From positions 7,221 through 62,674 of the forward strand of contig DIZW01000115.1 in the NCBI GenBank assembly GCA_002428015.1: DNA of 55,454 bases, given 5' to 3'. The notes under the pieces are model-generated. The model saw only the letters and a list, made by a program, of their open reading frames with translations. It was not told the DNA's origin and made no database searches. Origin of the DNA: Oxalobacteraceae bacterium UBA6018 (lineage in GTDB: Bacteria > Pseudomonadota > Gammaproteobacteria > Burkholderiales > Burkholderiaceae_D). Positions 1-7,361 of the stretch are shown piece after piece (the first letter of the stretch is position 1; the number at the start of each line of letters is the position of its first letter). Made by a program: the position numbers and the translations under genes.

Positions 1-843
1 TTCATCGACGACATCGAAAAGATCGTCGCCGCGACCCCGTCGACGCGCCAGACCATGCTGTTCTCGGCCACGCTGGACGGCGTGGTGGGCAATATGGCCC
101 GCCGCATCACCAACAACCCGATGACGATCCAGATCGCCGGCTCGGCGTCGCGCCACGAGAACATCACCCAGCGCGTGCACTTCGTCGACGACCTGTCGCA
201 CAAGAACCGCCTGCTGGATCATCTGCTGCGCGACGAAACGCTCGACCAGGCCGTGGTATTCACCGCCACTAAGCGTGACGCCGACACCATCGCGGACCGC
301 CTGAACATCGCCGGCTTCTCGGCCGCCGCGCTGCACGGCGACATGCACCAGGGCGCGCGCAACCGCACCCTGGACGGCCTGCGCCGCGGCCAGGTCAAGG
401 TGCTGGTCGCAACCGACGTGGCCGCACGCGGCATCGACGTGCCGAACATCACCCACGTGTTCAACTACGACCTGCCGAAGTTCCCTGAGGACTATGTGCA
501 CCGCATCGGCCGCACCGGCCGCGCGGGCCGCAACGGTGTGGCGATCTCGCTGGTGAACCACGCCGAAGGCATGAACGTCAAGCGCATCGAGCGCTTCACC
601 AAGCAGCTCATTCCGGTGAACGTCATCGAAGGCTTCGAGCCTAAGAAGACCGCCTCGGCGCCACGCTCGTCCGCACGTCCAGGCAACTGGAAACCAGGCG
701 ACAACCGCACCGCGGCCAAGCCGGGCCAGCGTACCTTCAGCAAGCCGAACGCGCCACGCAAGGACGGCGCTGCCGGCGGCGGCTACAAGGGCTCCAACCC
801 ACGCCCAGCCGACGGCGCACGCCGTTCGTATGGCGACCGTTAA
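1..843 (+). CDS. DEAD-box ATP-dependent RNA helicase, 3' part (5' end outside window)
   Basis: The reading frame is open from base 1, so the gene enters from the left and only the C-terminal 280 residues are present. Visible helicase motifs are SAT (motif III, in LFSATLDG), ATDVAARGID (motif V) and HRIGRTGRAGR (motif VI). The tail after motif VI is basic and rich in Arg, Lys, Gly and Pro, as in RhlE-type helicases that unwind structured RNA in ribosome assembly and mRNA decay. The Walker A and DEAD motifs lie upstream of the window. A strong hairpin terminator follows the stop. The superfamily is certain; RhlE rather than another DEAD-box subfamily is a guess from the tail. Confidence 0.93.
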   Translation, partial: FIDDIEKIVAATPSTRQTMLFSATLDGVVGNMARRITNNPMTIQIAGSASRHENITQRVHFVDDLSHKNRLLDHLLRDETLDQAVVFTATKRDADTIADRLNIAGFSAAALHGDMHQGARNRTLDGLRRGQVKVLVATDVAARGIDVPNITHVFNYDLPKFPEDYVHRIGRTGRAGRNGVAISLVNHAEGMNVKRIERFTKQLIPVNVIEGFEPKKTASAPRSSARPGNWKPGDNRTAAKPGQRTFSKPNAPRKDGAAGGGYKGSNPRPADGARRSYGDR

Positions 844-870
844 TCGTTTATACGGTTAATGCGGGAATAG

Positions 871-899
871 AAACGGCTACTTCGGTAGCCGTTTTTTTT
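871..899 (+). terminator. Rho-independent terminator of the helicase gene
   Basis: A perfect 10-bp stem (AAACGGCTAC / GTAGCCGTTT) closed by a TTCG tetraloop runs into a tract of T residues. It starts 27 bases after the helicase stop codon. Confidence 0.92.
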
Positions 900-949
900 C
901 GCGTGGACGTTTTGATGATCTAGTCGCGCGCGACGCCGCGGCCTTCGGC

Positions 950-2164
950 TCAAGCATCATCGACAGCGCAGGTGCGGAACCCGACGAACATGTCATCGCG
1001 GCCCGGCATGTAGAAATTGCGAAAGCGCGGAGAACGAAAGCGCTCGGGCGTGGCGAACGAGGCGCCGCGCAGCACCTGGTGCGTCATGAACCATGGCTGT
1101 GAATACTCGCCGTAGCGGTCCGGCGCAAAACCGGGATACGGCTCAAACGGGGTCGCGGTCCACTCCCACAGCTGGCCCCAGCGGAAATCCTCCCGCCCCG
1201 CCGTCGCCGCGTATTCCCATTCCGCCTCAAGCGGCAGGCGCCGCCCGGCCCAGGCGCAGTAGGCCTGCGCCTCGAACAGCGACACGTGGCGCACCGCTTC
1301 GTTGGGCGCCAGGGCCGCCAGGCGGCCGAACCGGAGCGTGCGCCACTGGTCGGCGGCGCGCTGCCAATAGCGCGGCGATGAGCGCTCCTGCCGCATCAGC
1401 CAGGCGCTGCCCGCCTCGCTCCAGAACTGGCGGTTCTGGTAGCCGCCCGCTGCCACGAACTCGGCGTACCGGGCATTGGTCACCAGCGCCGCGTCGATCT
1501 GGAACGGTGGTACGTAAAGCATGTGCGCCGGGCGCTCGTTGTCGAACACGAAGCCGCCCTCCTGCGCGCCGCCCAGGCGCAGTGTCCCGCCCGGATAGCT
1601 GAGCTGAGCAGGCGCCACGGCGGCGCCCGCGCCCGCGTCCGCACCGGCGAGCTGCGCCGGCGCCACCACGCCCAAGGTCTGCAAGGTGTACAGGAGGGCT
1701 TCGCCATGCATGTCCTCATGCGCCAGCGCCAGCCGGTACGGGTACAGGGCGGCATCGGTGGAGGGCTCGCGCGCGAGCTTGTCGAGGATGCGGTCGAGCA
1801 CCTCGTTGCAGTAGGTCTTGAGCGCGCCGGGGCTGGGCAAATCCAAGCTCCAGCGCGCCCGGTGCGGCACGGTGTTCGAATCGAACCAGTCGTCGCCGCA
1901 GGTGATCAGGGACGGCCGCTCGGCCGCCGCCGGATGCGTCGACAAGGCCTCGCGCAGCACGAACCACTCGGCGAACCAGGCGATATGCCCCAGTTCCCAC
2001 AAGGGTGGATTAATGATCGGCAGGCGTGGCACGCGCGTTGCCACGTCATAGCCCGCATCAGCCAGGCAGTCGAACAGGCCGAGCGTATAATTTCGTGCAT
2101 CCTGCAGCGCCTGCGCCAACTGCTGCGATTTGGCATGCCGGAACGATGTCGTGGTTGAACTCAT
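950..2164 (-). CDS. senA: Selenoneine synthase SenA (EgtB-like, DinB + FGE-sulfatase domains)
   Basis: 404-residue nonheme-iron enzyme. From published work on SenA, it joins hercynine to a selenosugar on the way to selenoneine. The N-terminal DinB-like half carries the three expected iron ligands: H60 (ELGHIAWF) and the H-x3-H-x-E motif H149/H153/E155 (HEDMHGE). The C-terminal FGE-like half shows LPLEAEWEYAA and VLRGASFATP. It is clearly distinct from the second EgtB-type gene at 7362-8555. Its partners senB and senC diverge from it with only 34 bases between start codons, which is the best evidence for SenA rather than an ergothioneine enzyme. The longer open frame upstream of 2164 is antisense to senB and was rejected. 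No Shine-Dalgarno is visible before this ATG. Confidence 0.9.
   Translation of the reverse strand: MSSTTTSFRHAKSQQLAQALQDARNYTLGLFDCLADAGYDVATRVPRLPIINPPLWELGHIAWFAEWFVLREALSTHPAAAERPSLITCGDDWFDSNTVPHRARWSLDLPSPGALKTYCNEVLDRILDKLAREPSTDAALYPYRLALAHEDMHGEALLYTLQTLGVVAPAQLAGADAGAGAAVAPAQLSYPGGTLRLGGAQEGGFVFDNERPAHMLYVPPFQIDAALVTNARYAEFVAAGGYQNRQFWSEAGSAWLMRQERSSPRYWQRAADQWRTLRFGRLAALAPNEAVRHVSLFEAQAYCAWAGRRLPLEAEWEYAATAGREDFRWGQLWEWTATPFEPYPGFAPDRYGEYSQPWFMTHQVLRGASFATPERFRSPRFRNFYMPGRDDMFVGFRTCAVDDA
2086..2091 (+). promoter_or_regulatory. Candidate -10 element (TATAAT) for senB-senC
   Basis: A perfect TATAAT lies inside the senA coding region, 107 bases before the senB GTG and in the senB direction. 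The hexamer 17 bases upstream (CAGGCA) is a weak -35. The 34-bp gap between the divergent start codons cannot hold two full promoters, so at least one must lie in coding DNA. Confidence 0.3.
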
Positions 2165-2170
2165 ACGTCG

Positions 2171-2176
2171 ATTGTA
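2171..2176 (-). promoter_or_regulatory. Candidate -10 element of senA
   Basis: On the minus strand TACAAT ends 6 bases before the senA ATG, so transcription would begin at or next to the start codon. No good -35 lies 16-18 bases upstream. The site fits the missing ribosome-binding site of senA (a leaderless mRNA) but rests on one hexamer. Confidence 0.35.
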
Positions 2177-2198
2177 GCGACTTTTACAAGGAGGAGCG

Positions 2199-3209
2199 GT
2201 GTCAGGCAAGCACATTCTGATCGTCAGTCCCGCCTCGGCCCGCGAGAACAACGGCAACTGGCAGACCGCGCGCCGCTGGGCCCTGTTCCTGCGCGAGCGC
2301 CACCGGGTCGCCATCGCGCCCGGCTGGGACGCGGAGGCGGCCAGTCCGCCCGACCTGATGATCGCCCTGCACGCGCGCCGCTCGGCCGCGCCGCTGGCGG
2401 CCTTCGCGCGCGCCTGGCCGGCGCGCCCGCGCGTGCTGGTGTTGACCGGGACTGACCTGTATCGCGATATCGCGTCCTCGCCCGAAGCCCAAGCCTCGCT
2501 CGAGCATGCCAGCGCCCTGGTGCTGCTGCAGGGCGCCGGCCTGACACTGCTGCCGGAACCGATGCGCGCCAAGGCGCGCGTGATCTACCAGTCTGCGCCG
2601 GCGCTCAAGGCGCCCGCCCACGTGCCAGAACGGCGCCACCTGGACATCTGCATGATCGGCCACCTGCGCGCCGAAAAAGACCCGCTGACCTTCATGCGCG
2701 CGGCCGAACTGGTCGCGAGCCGGCGCGCGCGCATGCTGCACATCGGCGGCGCGCTCGAGCCGGCGCTTGGCGCTGCCGCGTGCGCGACGGCGGCGCGCCA
2801 GCCGCGCTACGAATGGCTGGGCGCCCTGCCCCACGCCCAGGCGCGCCAGCGTCTCAAGCGCAGCCACGCGATGGTGATCGCATCGACCATGGAAGGCGGC
2901 GCCAACGTGATCATCGAGGCGCTCACTTGCGGCGTGCCGGTGCTGGCCAGCGACATCAATGGCAACCGCGGCATGCTGGGCGACGATTACGGCGGCTACT
3001 TCGCGGTGGGCGACGCGCCCGCGCTGGCGCGCCTGATCGAGCGCAGCATCGACGACAGCGCCTTTTACGTGCAGCTGCTGCGTCAGTGCGCGGCGCGCGC
3101 CCCGCTGTTCGCGCCCGAGGCCGAGCGAGCGGCCCTGCTCGACTTGGTGGATAATCTGCTATTGACCCATCCCACCCACGATCCAACACGACAATGGAAC
3201 CGACCATGA
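2199..3209 (+). CDS. senB: Selenosugar synthase SenB (GT-B fold glycosyltransferase)
   Basis: 336-residue glycosyltransferase. Characterised SenB uses selenophosphate and a nucleotide sugar to make a selenosugar, the selenium donor for SenA. The start is a GTG with a strong Shine-Dalgarno (AAGGAGGA, 4 bases upstream). The N-terminus has the GT-B pattern HILIVSPASAREN(N)GN; the C-terminal half has the donor-site features EGGANVIIEAL and GVPVLASDINGN around residues 230-255. It diverges from senA and overlaps the next gene by 4 bases (ATGA), so senB and senC are translationally coupled. This senA/senB/selD arrangement is diagnostic of selenoneine clusters; without it the gene would only be called a family 1/4-type glycosyltransferase. 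Confidence 0.88.
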   Translation: MSGKHILIVSPASARENNGNWQTARRWALFLRERHRVAIAPGWDAEAASPPDLMIALHARRSAAPLAAFARAWPARPRVLVLTGTDLYRDIASSPEAQASLEHASALVLLQGAGLTLLPEPMRAKARVIYQSAPALKAPAHVPERRHLDICMIGHLRAEKDPLTFMRAAELVASRRARMLHIGGALEPALGAAACATAARQPRYEWLGALPHAQARQRLKRSHAMVIASTMEGGANVIIEALTCGVPVLASDINGNRGMLGDDYGGYFAVGDAPALARLIERSIDDSAFYVQLLRQCAARAPLFAPEAERAALLDLVDNLLLTHPTHDPTRQWNRP

Positions 3210-4264
3210 GCAGCAGCACCGAAGAACCCATCAAACTGACTTCGTTTTCCCACGGTGGCGGCTGCGGCTGCAAGATCGCGCCCGGCGTGCTGGCCGAGAT
3301 CCTCAAGAATTCGAGCGGCTTTCCGGTGCCGAAGGAACTCATGGTGGGCATCGAGACGGCCGACGACGCCGCCGTCTACAAGCTCAACGACGAGCAGGCG
3401 CTGATCGCCACCACGGATTTCTTCATGCCGATCGTGGACGACCCGTTCGACTTCGGCCGCATCGCCGCCACCAACGCCATCTCCGACGTGTACGCCATGG
3501 GCGGCACCCCGATCATGGCGCTGGCCCTGGTCGGCATGCCGATCAACAAACTGCCGCTCGAGACCATCGGCCAGATCATCCGCGGCGGCGAGGCGATCTG
3601 CGCGGAGGCCGGCATTCCGATCGCGGGCGGGCACACGATCGATTCGGTCGAGCCGATCTACGGCCTGGTGGTGCTGGGCCTGGTGCACCCGTCCAAGGTC
3701 AAGCGCAACGCCGACGCCAAGGCCGGCGACGTGCTGGTGCTGGGCAAACCGCTGGGCGTGGGTGTGCTCTCGGCCGCGCTCAAAAAAGGCGCGCTGGGCG
3801 AGGAAGGCTACGCCGCCATGATCGCCAATACCACCAAACTCAATAAACCGGGCAAGGCCCTGGCCGACATGGACGGCGTGCACGCGCTCACCGACGTCAC
3901 CGGTTTCGGCCTGCTGGGCCACCTGCTCGAGCTGTCGCGCGGCGCACAGCTGCGCGCCCACCTCGACATGCCCGCCATCCCGCTGCTGCCAGGGGTGCTG
4001 CAACTGGCGCACGACGGCTTTTTCACCGGCGCGTCCGGGCGCAACTGGGACGCCTACGGCAAGGACGTGGCGCTGGACGCGGCCATCACGCCGGCCCAGC
4101 AGTCGCTCCTGACCGATCCGCAAACCTCGGGCGGACTGCTGGTGTCGTGCGACCCGGCCAGCGTCGACGCCGTGCTGGCGCTGTTCGCCCGCGAAGGCTT
4201 CGCCCACGCCGCCGTGATCGGCAGCATGCAGGCCGGCCCCGCCGGCGTGAGCGTCGCGGCCTGA
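3206..4264 (+). CDS. selD: Selenophosphate synthetase SenC (SelD family)
   Basis: 352-residue ATP-dependent selenide, water dikinase making selenophosphate. The catalytic pair is visible near the N-terminus as SHGGGCGCKIAPG, with C20 and K23 matching Cys17 and Lys20 of E. coli SelD. The residue is Cys, not Sec. TTDFFMPIVDDP and AGGHTID are typical SelD nucleotide-binding segments. Start choice: the ATG at 3206 overlaps the senB stop as ATGA with GGAA upstream; an in-frame ATG at 3194 would add four residues and is also possible. No selA, selB, selC or selU is in the window, so the visible use of its product is the senB/senA pathway. Confidence 0.93.
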   Translation: MSSSTEEPIKLTSFSHGGGCGCKIAPGVLAEILKNSSGFPVPKELMVGIETADDAAVYKLNDEQALIATTDFFMPIVDDPFDFGRIAATNAISDVYAMGGTPIMALALVGMPINKLPLETIGQIIRGGEAICAEAGIPIAGGHTIDSVEPIYGLVVLGLVHPSKVKRNADAKAGDVLVLGKPLGVGVLSAALKKGALGEEGYAAMIANTTKLNKPGKALADMDGVHALTDVTGFGLLGHLLELSRGAQLRAHLDMPAIPLLPGVLQLAHDGFFTGASGRNWDAYGKDVALDAAITPAQQSLLTDPQTSGGLLVSCDPASVDAVLALFAREGFAHAAVIGSMQAGPAGVSVAA

Positions 4265-4302
4265 GAGTTTGAGGTCACGGGCACCGCGCGCGCGGCGAAA
4301 AA

Positions 4303-4320
4303 GCGCGGCTGTTGCCGCGC
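4303..4320 (+). terminator. Hairpin after senC, possible terminator
   Basis: A 7-bp GC stem (GCGCGGC / GCCGCGC, loop TGTT) lies 39 bases after the senC stop, followed by a second palindrome (CCGGCA / TGCCGG). There is no T tract, so intrinsic termination is uncertain. The structures separate senBC from the leu promoter. Confidence 0.35.
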
Positions 4321-4345
4321 CGGCAGGCTGCCGGCGCCGGCGCGC

Positions 4346-4374
4346 TTGACAAATCCGGCCGTGTTCCGTTAAAG
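4346..4374 (+). promoter_or_regulatory. Candidate leuA promoter
   Basis: TTGACA (4346-4351) is a perfect -35. Exactly 17 bases later lies TTAAAG (4369-4374), a weak -10 with 3 of 6 matches. Transcription would start near 4381, at the ATG of the leucine-rich leader ORF (4382). This fits a promoter that reads the leader and then leuA. Confidence 0.55.
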
Positions 4375-4381
4375 TCGAAGC

Positions 4382-4465
4382 ATGTCCTCCTCCCTGCATC
4401 TGTCGACCTTCCTACCGCTCGCTGGCGCGCTATCGCTAGCGACGCTACTAGCTGCACGCGCCTAA
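4382..4465 (+). CDS. Leucine-rich leader peptide upstream of leuA (leuL-like attenuator)
   Basis: 27-residue ORF with 8 leucines, five of them CTA (including a tandem pair CTACTA near the end), whereas coding DNA in this window rarely uses CTA. E. coli leuL uses CUA runs in the same way: ribosome stalling at scarce Leu-tRNA controls attenuation of the leucine operon. The ORF lies about 7 bases after a TTGACA-type promoter and 230 bases before leuA, with no Shine-Dalgarno, so it may be read from a leaderless transcript. Downstream hairpins exist (CCGGC/GCCGG after the stop, GTGGC/GCCAC nearer leuA), but I found no classic T-tract terminator, so the mechanism is inferred. Confidence 0.65.
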   Translation: MSSSLHLSTFLPLAGALSLATLLAARA

Positions 4466-4533
4466 AACCCGCTGTGCATGCCGTCCGGCTCCCCGCCGGC
4501 GATCGTGGTAAAACCCCAGGAAAGCCCGACCCG

Positions 4534-4605
4534 ATGTTCCGTACCGCCCTCATTTCGCTGTTCCCGCACCTGCTGCTAAAGCTACCGATCGGTTGCCTGG
4601 CCTAG
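4534..4605 (+). CDS. Second leucine-rich short ORF in the leuA leader (doubtful)
   Basis: A 23-residue ORF with 7 leucines, four of them within five codons (CTG CTG CTA AAG CTA), ends 90 bases before leuA. AGGA lies 12 bases before its ATG, a long spacing. It could be a second control peptide, an alternative leader or chance. The remainder of 4265-4695 holds only hairpins and the leuA ribosome-binding site (AGGAG, 4684-4688). Confidence 0.3.
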   Translation: MFRTALISLFPHLLLKLPIGCLA

Positions 4606-4695
4606 TGTCCCGTGGCCGCCCGGTAGCCTGTCGCCACACACGAGCCGCCCTGGTGGCGCATCCCATACCGCTTCAGAAAAAACAGGAGTTCCGTC

Positions 4696-6372
4696 ATGCT
4701 GCAAAACCCGTCCACCAAATACCGCGCCTTCCCGCCTGTCGATTTGTCCGACCGCCGCTGGCCAGGCAACACCATCACCCGCCCGCCGATCTGGATGAGC
4801 ACCGATCTGCGCGACGGTAACCAGGCCCTGATCGAGCCGATGAGCGCCGAGAAGAAGCTGCGCTTTTTCGACATGCTGGTCAAGATCGGCCTGAAGGAGA
4901 TCGAGGTGGGCTTCCCGTCGGCCTCGCAGACCGACTTCGACTTCGTGCGCAGCCTGGTCGACAGCGACCGCATCCCGGACGACGTCACCATCATCGTGCT
5001 GACCCAGGCGCGCGATGAGCTGATCCGCCGCACCGTGGCCTCGGTGGCCGGCGCCAAGCGCGCCATGGTCCACCTGTACAACTCGACCGCGCCCGTGTTC
5101 CGGCGCGTGGTGTTCGGCATGTCGCGCGAGGAGATCACCCAGATCGCCGTCAACGGCACCCGGCTGGTCAAGCAGCTGGTCAAAGAGCACCCGCAGACCG
5201 AATGGCGCTTCGAATACACGCCCGAGTCGTTTTCGACCACCGAGCTCGATTTCGCCAAGCATATCTGCGACGCGGTCACCGAAGTGTGGCAGCCGACCCC
5301 GCACGACAAGATGATCATCAACCTGCCCTCGACCGTCGAGAGCAGCACGCCCAATGTGTACGCCGACCAGATCGAATGGATGTCGCGCAAGCTGGCGCGG
5401 CGCGACAGCCTGCTCATCAGCGTGCACCCGCATAACGACCGCGGCTGCGCGGTGGCGGCGGCCGAGCTGGCGGTGCTGGCCGGCGCCGACCGGGTCGAAG
5501 GCTGCCTGTTCGGCAACGGCGAGCGCACCGGCAATGTCGACCTGGTCACCCTGGCACTGAACCTGTACACCCAGGGCGTGCACCCAGGGCTGGACTTCTC
5601 CGACATCGACGCGGTGCGCCAGGTGGTCGAGGACTGCAACGCGCTGCCGGTGCATCCGCGCCACCCCTACGTGGGGGACCTGGTGTTCACCGCCTTCTCC
5701 GGCTCGCACCAGGACGCGATCAAGAAGGGCTTCGCCAAGCAGGAGGCGGACGCGCTGTGGGAGATCCCGTATCTGCCGATCGACCCGGCCGACCTTGGAC
5801 GCAGCTACGACGCCATCATCCGCGTCAACAGCCAGTCCGGCAAAGGCGGCATGGCCTACCTGCTCGAACAGGAATACGGCCTGGCCCTGCCGCGCCGCCT
5901 GCAAATCGAATTTAGCCGCGCGGTGCAGGCGGTGGCCGACGCCAGCGGGCGCGAGATCGGCGCCAAGGAGATCCACGCGATTTTCTGCCGCGAGTATCTG
6001 GACCAGGCCGCGCCGTACGCCTATCACTCGCACCGGATGGTCGAGGACAGCAGCGCCGACGAGCCGGTGCAGATCGACATCCGCGTGGCGCACCGCCAGG
6101 GTGAGCTGGCGCTCCAGGGCGGCGGCAACGGCCCCATCGACGCCTTCGTCAACGCACTCGGGCTGGACATCAAGTTGATGGACTACCACGAGCACGCGAT
6201 CGGCTCGGGCGCCAACGCGCGCGCGGCCTGCTATGTCGAACTGCGCCTCGAGAACGGACCGACGATGTTCGGCGCTGCCATCGACAGCAACATCGTAACC
6301 GCCTCGTTCAAGGCGGTGCTCAGCGCCGTGAACCGGCAACTGGCCAAGCGCGAGCAGGCGGTGTCGGCCTAA
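4696..6372 (+). CDS. leuA: 2-isopropylmalate synthase, long form
   Basis: 558-residue enzyme condensing acetyl-CoA with 2-oxoisovalerate, the first committed step of leucine synthesis. The catalytic TIM barrel begins with STDLRDGNQAL (metal-binding Asp in the LRDG motif) and has HPHNDRG with further metal ligands. SGSHQDAIKKG and NSQSGKGG follow, and the C-terminal third is the LeuA allosteric domain that binds leucine for feedback inhibition. The length and start (WMSTDLRDG near residue 33) match the long LeuA type seen in actinobacteria and many Burkholderiales. AGGAG sits 7 bases before the ATG. The leader region upstream points to leucine-dependent attenuation, and a perfect hairpin follows the stop. 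Confidence 0.96.
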   Translation: MLQNPSTKYRAFPPVDLSDRRWPGNTITRPPIWMSTDLRDGNQALIEPMSAEKKLRFFDMLVKIGLKEIEVGFPSASQTDFDFVRSLVDSDRIPDDVTIIVLTQARDELIRRTVASVAGAKRAMVHLYNSTAPVFRRVVFGMSREEITQIAVNGTRLVKQLVKEHPQTEWRFEYTPESFSTTELDFAKHICDAVTEVWQPTPHDKMIINLPSTVESSTPNVYADQIEWMSRKLARRDSLLISVHPHNDRGCAVAAAELAVLAGADRVEGCLFGNGERTGNVDLVTLALNLYTQGVHPGLDFSDIDAVRQVVEDCNALPVHPRHPYVGDLVFTAFSGSHQDAIKKGFAKQEADALWEIPYLPIDPADLGRSYDAIIRVNSQSGKGGMAYLLEQEYGLALPRRLQIEFSRAVQAVADASGREIGAKEIHAIFCREYLDQAAPYAYHSHRMVEDSSADEPVQIDIRVAHRQGELALQGGGNGPIDAFVNALGLDIKLMDYHEHAIGSGANARAACYVELRLENGPTMFGAAIDSNIVTASFKAVLSAVNRQLAKREQAVSA

Positions 6373-6374
6373 CT

Positions 6375-6407
6375 GGCACAGCGCCGCCATGTGTGCGGCG
6401 CTGTGCC
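6375..6407. terminator. Bidirectional terminator between leuA and yihY
   Basis: A perfect 13-bp stem (GGCACAGCGCCGC / GCGGCGCTGTGCC) with a 7-base loop starts 2 bases after the leuA stop, between convergent genes. Short T and A runs lie outside it, so it could serve both directions. Confidence 0.75.
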
Positions 6408-6429
6408 GGGTGCTTTAAGGCCGGCCCCG

Positions 6430-7350
6430 TTACGCGGGCGGCCGGGTCGTCAGCGGCGTGGGCGGCGTCGGCCCGCCCTCGCGGCCGACCTTCTCGTACT
6501 CGGCGATGACCTGGGCTCCGAACAGCAGCAGGGTCGCGCCGATCTCGAGGCTGAACATGACGACGATGGCCGTTGTCATCGATCCATACACCACGTTCAC
6601 CTGCGACAGCGTGGAAAAATACCAGACCAGCACGTGGCGCGCGACCTCCCACAGCAGCGCCGCGGTGACGCCGCCGATGAGCGCGTGCTGCCACGACAGG
6701 CGGCCAACCGGCATGACCAGGTAGATCGAGGTGAGCACGAGGATTTCGCCGCCGAGCCCCATCAGGTACAGCAGCGCGCCCGACACGCCGTGCAGCGACC
6801 AGCTGTAGCCGAGGAATAGCACGCTCTCCTGTCCCATCACTTGCAAGGTGCCGGCCACCAGCGTGACGATCAGGATGCCCGCCCCCAGCGCCAGGATGTA
6901 GCAGTAAGGGAGCACGGCCGACATCAGGAAGTGCCGGCGCCGGATCAGGACCCGATGGTTGAAGATCACGCTCATGGCGTTCTCCAGCGCGGTAAAGGCG
7001 AGCGAACTGAAAAACAGCATGCTGACCGAGAGCACCCAGGTGATCAGGTCGCGGTCCTGCAGAAAATGCGCCAGCTCCTTGACCACGGCCTTGGACTGGC
7101 CCGGCACCAGCCATTCCAGGTAGCGGCTCAGCGTGGACAGCAACTCGGCCTGATCGATGAAATGCGACAGCACCACCACCACCAGCATCAGGAAGGGCAC
7201 GATCGACAGCAGCGAGTAGTAGGCCACCGCGCCGGCCAGCAGCAGGCCCTGGTTGGCGCGAAAACCCTTGAAGATCTGCCAGGCGAAACCGAGCGGATGG
7301 GCGAAAACGTAGGCGTTGGCCCTGCGGTTGAGCAATCGGAATTGCGTCAT
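6430..7350 (-). CDS. YihY/BrkB-family inner-membrane protein
   Basis: 306-residue membrane protein of the YihY/UPF0761 (BrkB-like) family. GAVAYYSLLSIVPFLMLVVVVL near residues 39-60 is the family signature. Several hydrophobic helices follow, and the cytoplasmic tail is short and Pro/Thr-rich. Its substrate is unknown; members are often described as candidate transporters. The chosen ATG has GAGG 9 bases upstream. An in-frame ATG at 7365 overlaps the egtB stop as ATGA and would add five residues. Either start puts it tightly behind egtD-egtB, so it probably shares their transcript; a role in moving ergothioneine or a precursor is only a guess from position. Confidence 0.85.
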   Translation of the reverse strand: MTQFRLLNRRANAYVFAHPLGFAWQIFKGFRANQGLLLAGAVAYYSLLSIVPFLMLVVVVLSHFIDQAELLSTLSRYLEWLVPGQSKAVVKELAHFLQDRDLITWVLSVSMLFFSSLAFTALENAMSVIFNHRVLIRRRHFLMSAVLPYCYILALGAGILIVTLVAGTLQVMGQESVLFLGYSWSLHGVSGALLYLMGLGGEILVLTSIYLVMPVGRLSWQHALIGGVTAALLWEVARHVLVWYFSTLSQVNVVYGSMTTAIVVMFSLEIGATLLLFGAQVIAEYEKVGREGGPTPPTPLTTRPPA

Positions 7351-7361
7351 GTTCGGGGCCC

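Noticed and set aside
2165..2572. Upstream extension of senA beyond 2164
   Set aside because: It lies over senB on the opposite strand, lacks family similarity, and the ATG at 2164 gives the usual length.
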